Of a DNA stretch of 64,000 bases, positions 1-13,448 are shown piece after piece. The stretch is taken from assembly GCA_037074765.1 (NCBI GenBank), contig JBAMDO010000138.1, forward strand, positions 80,165 to 144,164, written 5' to 3'. The notes beneath the pieces were generated by a model that was not told where the DNA came from, searched no databases, and saw nothing but the letters and a program-made list of their open reading frames with translations. The position numbers were made by a program, and so were the translations under genes. The first letter of the stretch is position 1. The number at the start of each line of letters is the position of its first letter. The stretch is from Mansonella perstans. Lineage: Eukaryota; Nematoda; Chromadorea; Rhabditida; Onchocercidae.

Positions 1-661
1 TATGGTTTGTATATTATATTGATACCGTAGCAAATGTACGACTTGTTTACAACGATACCATACACAATGAACAAGAACAGCCTATACAGGTTTCATTAAT
101 TGATGATAATTAATGTCTCATTAATTATTTATAAACATTTAGTTAGTAATTTTTCCAGATTATTTGTTCGATGTTTTTTTCTTTGTTATTTTAGAATAAA
201 ATAGGTGCCATCTTTGTGATATCATACAATAAATTACATTTTTGAAATCATACGATAAGAATTGGAAAAGAATTAAAGCTATGTTAAAAAATAAAATAAA
301 ATATTGCATTGGAGCATGAAAATAATACAAGAAGAGTTGAGAAGCTATAGTACTTTAATAAAAGATTGCTTTTTTTCCAACAAAAAAAAGTATCGAAAGG
401 TAATTTTTGAAAAGCAACTTTTCCGAAACTAAGTATAATAGATGATATTCGTTATAGCAGAATTACTGAGCTTATAGTTAACTTGTTCATCGCATTCTAT
501 TAAAGAAAAAGTGTTTATACAATTTATAATTCAATGCTACATCCATGTATCATTCACTGTCCGCTTCGTTGGCATATGTTTTTTCTGTACCCACAATTTT
601 TATCTAATAAAACAATTGCTTACTGTTTGAATGATTGACTTGTAAGATAAACTTATTGCAG
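1..661. other. A+T-rich upstream region, no gene seen
   Basis: I see no convincing coding exon here. The stretch should hold the signal-peptide exon and promoter of the guanylyl cyclase gene that follows, but I could not identify an in-frame start with a hydrophobic leader. It ends in a good splice acceptor (TTATTGCAG, ending at 661). Confidence 0.5.
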
Positions 662-3600
662 AACCTTCATAGTAGTGCAGTGAATCGAACAGTGAATAAC
701 GATAAACCGGGATCTGGAAATGCAGTTAATGAAAAGCCGGATACTAATCGTTCGATACTGATATCGTATTTGGCTGCAATAAGTCAATTCCCAAAGAATC
801 TATTCGATTCGCTAAAATTATTGTCTGAGGTTTGCTTCTTCAGTTTAATAAGTTGTAAAAGCATAAACGCTGTAGCCCAATTGTATTTGCATCAACATCT
901 AAACAAGTCTTCACCAAAGTAGCTAAGTTCTCTGGAGTGTTGGAATTGACTACGGGTAGGACAAACATCAGCAATGCTCCACGATTACAGCCAACTTCTT
1001 ACTTTCATTTCCACCAAGCACGGCATCGCTTAATGTCTCAGTTTTTCAACTATTGTCTGAAATGTAAAAGTTTTTAGCGAGGAATAACTTAATTATAATA
1101 AGAGGGGTCAGCCATAATTAGTAAATTGAAGTCGATGGTTATACTAATTATTAGTAAGGTATCAAAGATTGTTGATGATGAAATTCCAAAGAAAAGAATG
1201 TAATCAATTTTTTTTAGGCTAGTAATATTGAAACATCAGCTAAAAGGAATAAAAATTACAGCTATCTCTCGAAGTGTTTCCGAACAGACTTTGAAGGTAT
1301 GTATGACAAAAATAGTAATTGAATGGATCGCGGGTATTACGATTGATACTCATTTACAGATTTTCTATCAAATTTGAAACAATCAAATTCTTTAATTTTA
1401 GGTTCCATGATATCCGGAGCTTTACAAGTAGCCGTGGATGATGTGAATGCTGATCCAGAATTGCTTCCAAACTATAAACTAACGTATACCTTCAATAACA
1501 CCTGCGGCGACGAGCAGCAAAGTTCTATTCCGTTTCGTTGAAAACTGAAACTGTAGACTTGATGAGCATGATATCTTCCTCTTTTCTATTTTCCTAGCAT
1601 ATTTTTATTGTTTGTTATTCATAGGTACTCGATTTTTTATGCAGCACTGGGCACAAGGAGCGAAAGTTTTTATCGGTCCAGAAATGAATTGTCGGACGGA
1701 AGCGACGATGGCAGCAGCTCAAAATTTGCCCATTTTATCTTACAAATGCAAAGATGAGATAATGTCCGACAAGTCTAAGTTTGTATTTTGAAAGTTTGGA
1801 ATGAATGAATTACCAGGTTTTGAAATTCGTTTTCTGTTGATATCATAAGGAGTACATTTGTTATTATAAGAATGTTATCAACATTTTCCATTTGTTGTTT
1901 TAGATATCCTACATTTGCGAGAACAGTACCAACAGAAATAGAAATAACGGCTGCCTTGATCGCATTGTTCAAGTATTTCAAATGGCGCAAATTCTCAATA
2001 ATTTACGAAAAAAATGTAGCAAACGAGGAGTTATTCCGTTCGATAAAGGTATTTGAAGCTCGTATTAATTTGTAAGCTAATCTAAATTTAAGTTCAAGTA
2101 GCTTCTCGATAGTAGCTTGTATTCACTATCTTTTAGTAGATGCAAGTTATATTTCATCGTGGATTAGTATTCTTATTTATGGTATATCCAATACCATTAT
2201 TTTTACCATTGAAGGAAACTTTTATACGGTAGACATTGTGATAGTTGCTCTCATCAGCTGTGGCTAACAATGAGGAGCATTAAAAAGCGAATTATGAAGA
2301 GATTAAATATCCTTTGTAGAGCGCTATTGAAAAGCAAAATATGGAGTTGAAAATAAGTGATACCCATTATACGATTATAAATGTGAGCGCAGTACCCCAT
2401 CCGTTCTCGGAAATTGAACGAAGCAATATTAAGCAGATCATATCTGATACATATTCCACAACTCGAAGTAAGTTTCATTCTTAACTACATATATACAGTA
2501 TACATAATATATGTGTATATATATATTACTATACATGTGATCTCTCTACGTTGCTTGTTATAAATAAACAAAAATACAAAATCAAAAAAAAAACAAAGAA
2601 ATCAAAATGCAAAAAAATAGATGTATAACAAGTATAAAAAAAAAAGCTAAACAAATATAATAATGAATAGATAATATCATCGGCCTGAATGTGATATTAC
2701 ATTTGCTTATAATTATTTCGAAACTAATTGAATGCTGTCAGACATGAGAATCATTCGTTTTCATTATCGAATCTAAATTGAAAATTTGTGGGAATACTTT
2801 TATTCGAGCAATTTATGTCTTCACCCTACAGTGCTAAACTGAGAGTTTTTCAGTTTATCTGACGTTTGGAAATGTTCGTTTGTTTCGTCGGATACTTCTG
2901 GAAATGGGGGCGCAAGGTTTGATGGAGTCTGGTGATTATGCATTGATTTATCTAGATCCTGACTATAATTGGTTGAACACCTATCATGCCATGAATAATC
3001 ACTTCTTCAGAGGTATTTTTTAGAAATTTTTCATATTACTAAAATATTGGGATTTAACTAAATCTAAAATTTTCCCCAACTTGAATTTTTTTAAAAAGAT
3101 TTTTATAATTGTAAACTTTTGCAGGATTTTATTTGCTGTGAAATTTAAATACCGTTCTGTTGATGCCATTTTTAGATACCCTGCTTTCGGTGAAGCAATC
3201 ATGGGATGATTTGGATTCACAGGATCGAAAGGTTGTAAATTTTTCGAAATTTGCCTTGGCAATCATTCCAACGCCGGTGCAGTTGAATGCGCCAGAATTT
3301 ATGGCATTTTGGCGTAAAGCTAATCATCATTTGTCATTGTTTGGTGTGAAGCAGGGCAGTACTACAACTTCTATTAAGGTGTCTAGCCTACATTTCCTTG
3401 CATAAAATTAAGAATGCTTTTCATTGCCCGAAAATCTGGCTATTTATTTATTGTTATTCTCGCTGTATTTTAACTTTTGGCCTCATATATTAATATTTAA
3501 TCTTCAGTGTCATTTTCAAAATGTTTATCATTGATAATATATAATGCACTAAAACTTAATCTTTTCAGCTTTTTATATTTTATAGGCAAATCGTTTTGCT

Positions 3601-6600
3601 TGTTATTTATATGATGCGGTGAAATTATATGCATCAGCATTAACAGCAGTATTAAATGAAACTATCAATGAGCAGCATTCACTTGGTTATGATCCAATCT
3701 CAGATGGAAAACGGATCATCAGTCACATTTTAGGACGTGTGTATCGAAGTAAGTATGTCAAAGTAGGGTTACAAAATTTTCATAATCTACCGATGAATGA
3801 CCTTGATGCTATAAGTAGAATGAGTAGAATGCAGAAGCTGAAAAAAAAGTACGATGTTGATTCCAGGTATACAAGGATTCGATATGCGTATTAACAGCAA
3901 TGGCGATGCACAAGGTAATTATACACTACTCTCTTTACAAGAAGTAGAACCGGTACTAGATACAGATAATCCCAATTACTATCCACTCAGTTATGGTCTA
4001 GCCATTTCTGCTGATTTCGTTTATGATTCTTCTGGTGGTCTTCCTCTGCTACGCTTCAAACGTGATATTCAGTGGCCTACCGGATTTGCTCCTCGTGATG
4101 AACCTATCTGTGGATTTCATGGGAAAATGTGCAAAGGAGGTATTTTTTTTCCAATTTTGTGCTTGAAAAATAAGATATAAGTAATTCAGAGCTTTTTTTT
4201 CTTGTTTTTGTTGTCTAGGATTTTGTGAATTCTGAAGGACCATAGTTAAAAATGTAAGATCCCTAATTTTAACATAGAAAGTTATTTCAGATTGGTGGTT
4301 TACAATTTTTCTGACAGTGGTTATTGTATTCTGTTTTTTCTCGGTTATCGGAAGTGCGATAATTTATCGGTGTGTTATTCAGTTTTAGGAAAAAAATGAA
4401 AATACTTTGCAGTAGTTTCTTCAAATTAACATTTGATTCTTAGAAGAGATAAAATAATTCCAGGAGTTACAAATTTGAGAAAGAGCTGTCAAATGTTTGG
4501 AAAATTGATCAACGTGAAATCGAAAAGATTGTGCAGTGCTGTGAGTCTACTGCTTCATTATATGTTGTGGAAAATAACCAAGTAACCTTATTTCTTATGA
4601 TAAATTCTTTTATAATAAAACTTTTCATAATAAGTATTGTTTTTATAATTTCATAGGATTTACTTTATGCAAATTATAATTACTAGAAGATATTGAATCC
4701 ATCCAAATATTGTATTTTTCAATTCTCTAACCAAACTCTGCAATATACACGTTGGTTGAATATGTGATGTTTAATTGAGCTGATAAGCACTGAGGGACAC
4801 GTTCACAACTGGTGAACTTTTAGATTTTGCTACAAAACGATGAAGAATGCAATCAGGAAAAACGGTGGCCTGGATTATGTGCTGTTGCACTTTATAAAGG
4901 AGCGCTGGTATCTATTAATGAGATCACTTATCCGCGTAAAATAAAGGAATTAACTCGAGCCGCCAAATTGGAAATGAGAATTATGCGTCAGTTGCATCAT
5001 GACAATGTTAATTCGTTCATGGGTATGTATTTTAATATATTTTATAAAATTAGTTTAGATCGACAGATGGGATAATTACTGTTACATGCAAACCTCACAT
5101 AAACGTAGTTCATGACTAAAAATAGGATGGGATTTCTGCTGACTGTGTATCTCTTACTGTCTTTTCCTTTTGATTTTCTGAAAAAGAATCCTTGTCCTTC
5201 ATGGTTTATTGAATTAAAGGAAAAGAGATTCTGTTCATTTGAACTAAATAGATTGATGGTTTTAATTACAAATTAAAGCGCTTCTTAAATTATGAAAATA
5301 AAGGTTGATAAATTTTTTCATTAGAATGATATTAGATATATAGGAATTATGATTGGTTCATCATCGATATATGTAGTGAAGGAATTCTGCGCGAGAAGTT
5401 CGTTAATGGATATCCTTCGTAACCATGATCTGAAGTTAGACCATTTATTCATCGCATCATTCGTGGAAGATCTTGTAAAGGTATTGTCCAATTTTTTTTT
5501 AGTCTGTTGTATCTCGATTCATTATATGGTAAAAGAAAATTACGTATTGGTTTTAAGGGTATGATATATCTACATGAATCAGATTTGGGAGTTCATGGAA
5601 ATCTTAAGTCTACCAACTGCTTGATTACAAGTCGATGGACTTTACAAATATCTGATTTCGGATTATACGAAATCCGAGATGGTCAGGAATGGGAGAGTGA
5701 TGATTTTATGGTTAAGTTTGATAATATTCTTCAGTACTTGGATTATATGGGTTAAGTTCCCATTTCTCTTTTAGTTTTTTTTTTTCTTTTATTTTCTATA
5801 TTTCACTTCACATCTTGCATGTATCTGATTTCATAAGTAGTTGTAAGGTTTTTTGAATTTAAGTGGGAAAATTTCCTGTGGACATCACCAGAATTGTTAC
5901 AAAAAAGTGGATGTGTGCATGCTGTTAAAGGTACTCAAAAGGGTGATGTTTATTCGTTTGGTATTATCTTGCATGAAATTATTACTCGACAGGGACCATT
6001 CATGATGCTCCAGAACAGTCATTTAACTGCCAAAGGTTATTTCTATTTACAATATGTCGTGCTAGTTAGATACTGTAGCTTCATTTTTGTAGATGCATAA
6101 CATGGTCCATTATCACGCTCCTTGCAGAAGTTACTGCTTTAACATCAATAAATATAAGGATTATTCGAATTTGTGTTAAGATCGAGATTTATCGGAATTT
6201 ATGTGTTGCAAAAAACGCGAAGTTTTGGAAAAAATCTTCTAATTCAAAAAAAGAAACTTTAATTAAACTAAATCCAAAAAAAAACAATATTCTAGCTGAG
6301 CTGTAATCAGATATAGGGAAGTCTACTTTAGTATTTCTACAATCCCTGAATAAAACAATCGCTGTAGAAGTAGTGCTAAATGTACTGAACAATGTTGATT
6401 ATCGCCCATCCTGTGACGATCTTCCGGCTGCTAGTTATGTTATTAGTGTTATGACAACGAGCTGGTCTGCTATTCTCGAAAATCGTCCTGACTTCCGAAC
6501 CATTCGACACAAACTGAAACCTATGTTCGAACCAATTTATAAGAGAAATATTATGGTATGTTTAGAAAACAGTTATATTGGCATTTATTTTACTTTTTCG

Positions 6601-9600
6601 CTCCTTTGAGTTGTGATCAATTGTGATTTTGATAATTTTCCTTTAATGAATTTTTGAAGTTATAATGAATTTGGAGAATTATGTTGCATATTTTAAGGAC
6701 CATATGATGGTAATGATGGAAAAATATCAAAATCAACTGGAAGATTTGGTAGACGAGCGCACCACTGAATTGCGAGAGGAAAAGCGACGAACAGAAAATT
6801 TGCTTCAGCGTATGTTGCCTGTGTATGCTTTTCAGGATACCTTTAATTTTTTAAATATATTGGATTAATACTGTTAAAAAAATCATAATGACCATTACTG
6901 AATTCCATCCAATAATTTCACTCAAAGATTAAATTTATTCAACAAATGAATAAAATGCTAAATGTCATTCATTTATTGACATTGTCCTTCTTTTTTTCTC
7001 TTCTTTTTTAAATTTTGATAGTCCAGTTGGTATGTTATAAAATATTACTTAATTACTATAGTTGTAAACTGTAGAATAATTAGCATTATATGTGCTAATC
7101 ATTCTTCAATTTTTTTTAGCTCGGTGGCTCAGCAGCTACTTGCTGGTCGAGATGTCGTACCGGAATCATTTTCTTCTGTTACCATTTATTTCTCGGATAT
7201 TGTTGACTTCACGAAAATCTCCGGCATATCAACTCCTTTGCAAGTAGTCGAATTCCTCAACAAATTATATACTCTGTTCGATCATATTATCAAGCAGTAT
7301 GATGTTTACAAGGTTATTTTATTTCCATGATTTTCTCTCCATATTTCATGTTTAGGAAGTTTGACTGAAAAGATATGTCCGCATAAAATTAAAATAAGGA
7401 AATTTCCTTTTGGGAAATCTGCATTGTGATTACGTTATCGCGTAGATCACGAAATATCTCGCTGACTCACTGTATGGTATGTTGATAACAGAATTTTCAT
7501 TGTTAGGTGGAAACGATCGGTGATGCATACATGGTAGTGTCTGGAATGCCTGAGGCTCGTCCGGTCGAAGTACATGCAGAACAAATCGGCATGATGGCAC
7601 TTCATCTTCTTACTGCTATTCGGAATTTTAAAATTCCACATCTTTCGCAGGAACAGCTCAGATTACGTATTGGCATACATACAGGACCATGTGTAGCTGG
7701 TGTTGTAGGTAAAACGATGCCACGTTTCTGTTTGTTTGGCGATACAGTGAATACGGCTTCACGCATGGAAAGCAGCGGTTGCCGTAAGTTACTTTTTTGA
7801 AATAGCGCTTGTGAGACAACGAACTGAAAACTAAGTATTTAGTTAATCTAATGAAAATTTTGAGAAGCTTTAAGTATAGCTTTGCAAATATTGAAAATTA
7901 ATGCCGGATCTATTGACGGTTGAAGTTACTAATCTTTTCTGAATTTCCGTGAAATTATTTTATTATAGTAGAGTAACAGACCCAGTTTTTATTCAGGATT
8001 GCGACAGAATGAAAGAAATCCGCTACTAATTTGGAAAATTTTTTGGCTTATTCCTATCTGCTATGTTAAAGTTTTGCAGCATTGAAGATTCACTGTAGCG
8101 AACAAACACGTGATGTTCTAGCAAAGATTGATGGTTTTGAATTGAAGAAACGTGGAACGCTCCAAATCAAGGTCGATTACATGGGTTCATGATAATATTG
8201 AGATCAAATGACTTTTTTTTTACGTTGTTTAAGTCGACTCGAAAGTTTGGGTACAAAGCTTTTTTTTCCTTCTTAACGTTTGGATCAAAAAATTGTTTCT
8301 TTTTTTAAAATTTTTTTTTGAATATAAATGAATACTAATTTTGTAACATTTCTAGGGTAAAGGATTAATGACTACGTACTGGTTAACATCTCGCAAAAAT
8401 GCAACATTTGCAATAAAAGATGAATGCGAGTTGTTGTTAGATGAAAAATTGACACCGAACATTTTTCCACGGATGCATGTTCGAAATAGAAGACTTTCCG
8501 CTTCCGGTACGTGCACTTTGCTATAAGGGTATCGGTTCGTTTTCCATTATATGTATATTCGATTATGTATTTAGTATAGTTCCCAAAAACTCAGTCATTA
8601 TAAGTTATATTTACGTATTGTTGTATATTGTTCATTTGTGGATAGCTTCAAGCCTTATTTTCAGTTTCATTTTTATGAGTTTAAGCAGTTACTTTTTTTG
8701 CATGACAGTCTATAACTGTATGAAGGAAAGGAATATAATGAATTGTAAATATAACTTATATTCGTACAGCAATCAATAAAGGATCATCTATTTCCTTGGC
8801 GGGAAAGGAACCGTCTTTGTTGCGTCGTATCATTAAGCATGCTGCGTTTTTTGGAAACGATGACTTGGAACATTACAGTAGTTATATCCATGAAAACAAC
8901 AATGCCAGCGGTAGCAGGCCACAATTGACATATTCGTTTGTTCCGTACAGGTATATTTATTTATATATACTGCACATTAGTAGTTTTTATAATATATATT
9001 CACCTCATTTTGTAGTTTAGAATTATTAAAACGCGATGATATGTTTGTATGACTGTACTGACTGGATGAGATATAATATGACTGAGATGTAACTTAATTT
9101 AAGGATGTGGTCATAATCGGGATAAAAAATAGGTATCCGGATCGTGAGTTATCTATGTCACTGAGGATAAGTAGAGTCGCACATTAGTAAGAAGATCGGA
9201 AAGTAAGGATTATGGTTATCTGACATGTCCTCATAAAATGAAGCATTATATCTATAAATTATGTATGCAACAACTTTTAAACAAAAAGAACTTATCCAAA
9301 ACGAATCAGGTCCTTAATGCGAATCAAGTTTAACTATATCCAGTTATTTTATGCACTTTGGCAAGATTAAAGGATGGTCGATAGGCTATAGACGTTATTA
9401 TGGTCATAATCATAAGATGCAAAAGCTTCAGCATTCATCCATCAATTTCTATCATAACATTGTTTAACTATATCCGGTTAATTTATGCTGGTTTTTTGAA
9501 TGCTTTACCACATATCAGAATTTTTATAGACGCTCATCTTCCTTACCTTATAAGAACGGTCAACAAATGAAAGGTATAGAGAATCTGCAAATAAACGAGA

Positions 9601-10478
9601 AGCAAAGGTCTGACAATATGCGATATCTTGGAAGGAATGGCATGGTGCAATTTTTCTGTGATAATTTGATTTCAAGGTAAACTATCAATCACTTTTTATT
9701 ATTTGGGTTAAACCTAAAAATCGCTCATTTATTTGGTTTGAAAAAATATGGAAGGACTGTAGGAAATAATTCATGCTAGCTACAAACATGAATTATTTCC
9801 TACAGTCCTTCTATATATAACTAGATGATCGATTTTTATGAGGTGAACTAAGCGTTTACGAAAGTTCGTTCAGCTGGTTATCTCTATGTTTGCGACTGAT
9901 TAATTATAAATTACAAAATGAATAATTTATATAAGGAAAATGATAATAAAGATTTTGCTGACCAAAATGTGGATATTTGTAGTTCATTAATTTTGAAGGA
10001 ATTCAAAGTGTCAAAGCATATATATTCACTTATGATAGAGCTTAAAGATATCGTTAGATTAGTGCTGCTAGTTTCAGGTTATAATAATAAAATAATAACT
10101 GGAATTTCAGTTTAACATTTTGAGCTAGTAATTTTTAAATGAAAAAATGGAAAAGCATTTCTTCAGTTAAGCTTATTGTCCCTAAAATATTGTTTGATTC
10201 AGTACTTGTAAGATTTAATTTTTAGCACTAATACAACTCATTAAGGAACATTTTGAAGGAGTTTTAAATTTCATATTTATAGGTGGCCAGAATTGATTAG
10301 AAGTGCACTTTCGTTATCACAAAGTCGTGACCGGGAGCAGAAGAACTGGTTCGGTCAGAATCTGAAAAAACGCTCAACCACAAATACATCTACAAACGCT
10401 TCTTGGCAACGCTTGCCTTACATGCATTGCAGTTCGGATTCGTCGATCAATCATGCTGATGGTAACAACTGTTTTTGA
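662..10478 (+). CDS. Receptor-type guanylyl cyclase (nematode gcy family), 24 exons, 5' end not found
   Basis: This single-pass receptor would convert GTP to cGMP at the plasma membrane, as in nematode sensory neurons. Phase-consistent exons: 662-829, 1218-1296, 1402-1521, 1625-1778, 1904-2048, 2320-2467, 2854-3012, 3176-3378, 3586-3748, 3867-4139, 4291-4369, 4464-4581, 4824-5022, 5344-5480, 5558-5710, 5864-6035, 6368-6555, 6677-6822, 7120-7312, 7507-7783, 8080-8171, 8356-8506, 8770-8950, 10283-10478. These give about 1297 residues: ANF-receptor ectodomain about 1-537 ([20 protein letters not shown]), membrane span about 540-562 ([20 protein letters not shown]), kinase homology about 605-885, coiled coil about 890-930, cyclase about 936-1120, then a tail of about 175 residues. 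The kinase HRD motif is HGNLKSTNC, usual for this family, while DFG is kept. The cyclase keeps [15 protein letters not shown] (Glu for guanine), [17 protein letters not shown] (Cys for guanine; Asn and Arg catalytic). The first two exons and the 5710/5864 and 6555/6677 junctions are least certain. The exact gcy orthologue is not assigned. Confidence 0.93.
9716..9837. repeat. Near-perfect hairpin / foldback in the last large gcy intron
   Basis: Arms 9746-9775 and 9787-9816 are reverse complements over 30 bp, with one difference that would be a G:U pair in RNA; the loop is 11 nt (9776-9786). Imperfect pairing continues outward: 9716-9728 (AAAAATCGCTCAT) matches the complement of 9825-9837. It lies within intron 8951-10282 of the guanylyl cyclase gene and is read on either strand. 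It could be a miniature inverted-repeat element or a small-RNA precursor; the sequence alone does not decide. Confidence 0.8.
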
Positions 10479-11781
10479 GACTTGCTGCTTAATGTGATTT
10501 ATTCCAATGTAATAGTGTTTGAACAGTGCAGGGACATGTAGGATACCAGTGTTGTTCAGAATATGATTCTGTTAACTTTCTCTTCATTTCTGTATTAATT
10601 GTGATTCTGTCAATTTTCACATCATTTCTGTAATAATTTTTGAATTTATTGTTTGCTATTTGTATATGCTGTCAAATTTTGGCTAAGCAGATAATTACTA
10701 TAAAATATCCGACCATTTCTGGAATTTTGTCAATTTTTTTCTCTTTAGGATTGATAAACTGAGCGAATTTTCTTGGAAATCATTGACATAAAACTTCATT
10801 AAACTGAATATTTTTAGATAATTTAGGATCTTACCACAGAGTAAAATTTATCTGACGTTTGTATTAAACAGTATTTTCTATACTTTATTTGTGCAATAAG
10901 TTCTGTTGTGATCCATCTCATACCTACCTTTTATTAATATATTGTATCCTTTTGAAAATGAAAGAAAAAAGGACAATGTATGAACACTGTTGAAATGATA
11001 AATTAATTTTCAATCCGTTCAGTGCCACTTGTCATGGCGTAGAGCGATTCACTGATAAATTAAATGGAATTTCATGAAGAAATTGGAAATCCGAATTTAA
11101 TGGGAACTTGATAACGATTTGGGTTTGTTACTTACCATTCCATTAAAATTACCATTCAATAGTCAGTAGCATTAGTTATTTTACTGTAAAACGTTAGAAC
11201 GATGTAACTTGTTGATAATTAAAATTTTTAATTGTAATGCCTTTTTTATTTATAATTTATCAAATAAAAATGTGTACTACTGTTATATGGTATACTTTAC
11301 ATCATGATATTGTTGTGATTTTAAATGTGATCTCACTTGTTTGGCTTTCTCTTTGTGTTGATGAACGAACAATGCATTTCAATCAATCAAATTTAATTTT
11401 AAGTAATTTGAGCCAGTAAAAACAATGTTTTTGTCGAAAATTTGATAAAGTTTAGCGATAGAAATGCAATAAAACAATGATTTTTAATTGAAGAATTGAT
11501 TATGGCAGGGAAATGTGTTGAATGCTTGATTTATCATTTTATAAGGATTTTAAAGGTGAAAACTTTTCCGCTATTGTGAATGAAGCAAAACTTGTCAATA
11601 ATTAAAATGTCGTATAATATCGAGCTGTTCCAAAGGAAAAAAATGTAAAAATTAATAGTTGATTGATATGTCCGGATTATGCGACAATGAAAATGACAAT
11701 TAAAGTCAATCGACCAGACAGAATGATGAAATCATTTGAGAAATGACAATGGGAAAATAAGTCACAAAGGAATTTCGTTGC
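10479..11781. other. gcy 3' flank, no gene seen
   Basis: This is A+T-rich sequence after the cyclase stop codon. A loose direct repeat (GATTCTGT..TTTC..TCATTTCTGTA) occurs at about 10565-10640. A 60-codon open frame at 11237-11419 has one hydrophobic stretch but no splice or start context that I trust. Confidence 0.4.
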
Positions 11782-12229
11782 AGATGAGAAAACGCTTGAT
11801 AAATTACGTAATCTGAAGACCAGTCTTGACCTCTATAATAATCCCGGAGGAGATTACGAAAACTTGCCATTAACTTTTGATATATATATAAATGTATGGT
11901 AAAAAATTCCACAGTGTCAGTTTTTGCAATAGTTCAAACATCCATTACATGGTCCTACCACACTCATCCATCATCAGTTCAATCATCAGTTGTATGAATC
12001 ATCCTTAGCCTTCCTTCTGTTGCATTTGATACTTTCCGGATAGCAAACGTATTCCTGAGCTTAATGAAAAATGACTTCTCAAAATCTAATCTTGGAAAAT
12101 GAAGAAAAAGATGATGACAAATGGAGAAATAGATGACAAACGATATGAATTGAAAATACTTCAGGAGTTGACAAAAAGCAGCTTCAAGAGTTGAAAAAAT
12201 GGTATGAAAATTTGCCGAAGGAATGAGCA
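11782..12229 (+). CDS. Possible small gene, two exon-like segments
   Basis: Segment one, 11782-11896, follows a strong acceptor (TTTCGTTGCAG) and reads in one open frame with a protein-like composition (KTLDKLRNLKTSLDLYNNP), ending at a GTATGG donor. Segment two begins after TACTTCAG at about 12169 and reads GVDKKQLQELKKWYENLPKE before TGA at about 12227. Both contain a YENLP motif. I could not join them in phase through the sequence between them, and the minus strand is also open here (11706-11912 and 11979-12230). I do not recognise a family. The locus may be a small gene with an unseen middle exon, or decayed. Confidence 0.3.
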
Positions 12230-12384
12230 TAATGATTGTCGCCTCATATGATGAAGAGAAAGATGTAAATTAAGTGCAAAAATTTTAAATTGAAAATTTC
12301 TAAAATAAAAAATTTCATAGTTATGAAAATAAAAAGTTTTTTAGTTTACTTGTGATTTTAAATTAAATTCAGTTTAATGCTTTA

Positions 12385-12860
12385 TTCTATCGTTCTTTTT
12401 TTCAAATAACTTTTTGCATTCAATTATTTGTTCAGTTTGCAATTTCCATTCATTTATTCCATTCCATTTCACTTCTTTTCTAATTTCATAACAATTTATT
12501 CTATTTTATTTGTTGTTTCATTCCATTTCTTTTAAATCTTCTATTCTTTTCCACTCCTTTATTCCACTTTGCTTCTCATTTATTCATTTTATCTCGAATT
12601 CATTTTTATTTTTGTCATTTGCTTTTTCTTATTTCATATCTTTCTACCTATCAGATCAATAAATCAAAGCAGAAGATAGTATTAAATCAAGTCGCATTCT
12701 TTTTACCGCATTCCTTAATTAATCATTTCCTTATCGTAAAATAAGATCTTTTATTCTTGTTTCGTTTCCCTCTTCAAAATTTCCTAAAAATTATTTCCCT
12801 TTTTTTCAATTATTTAACTTTTTTCTTTCTATCAATCGATAATATATGTCACCACGAAAT
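12385..12860. repeat. Degenerate pyrimidine-rich repeat (ATTCCATTTC-like)
   Basis: The plus strand is T/C-rich, with recurring ATTTATTCCATTCCATTTC-type words, most densely at 12410-12620. Copies are imperfect and without a fixed period, so this is an old simple-sequence expansion. No gene is seen from 12240 to 13440. Confidence 0.55.
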
Positions 12861-13448
12861 ATCGTATATTATGTGAATTAAATTTTAATAAAGAAAACAC
12901 ATTTTAATTTTTTTTTCAAATCAATTATGAATGAGGCTGCAGGCATAGCATGATTAAATAATTTCATATCGAGTAAGGTCTTAAAATATGGTAAACTGGA
13001 ATAATAAGAGAGGGAATAGAAAAACGAAGAACTGCACTGGCAGATATGATTTATATATGAAACAAATATAAATCAGTGTCTAAAGGTTATTTATTATGAT
13101 TTTTTCATTCCTAATTAATTAATTCGAATTCAACATATGGAAATTTGCATCCATTTTTACTGTTTACAGTGATGACTATTCGAATTTGAGATTGGACATC
13201 GATGCCTCTGTCTTTTACGAATATTTAATTCGGTTGATGTAACCTGATGAAGTTATGGGGAAAAGGTGCGAAATGATGGGAATCGCACAGATTAAAAGTC
13301 GCATAAAACTTTGATCATTTAATCCGGACCAATATATAAAACTTCAATTGTAACATTTCTGTCATTGTAAAAATTTGTGTTTCATCTTGTTATTCGTCAT
13401 ATCGATGTCAGCTCTCATTTGTTTTACCTTTTACTTTGCATCTCTTCA

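Noticed and set aside
3854..4180. 108-codon ORF starting at ATG 3854 as an independent gene
   Set aside because: It is the reading frame of gcy exon 3867-4139 extended past its splice sites; the real product is the spliced receptor cyclase.
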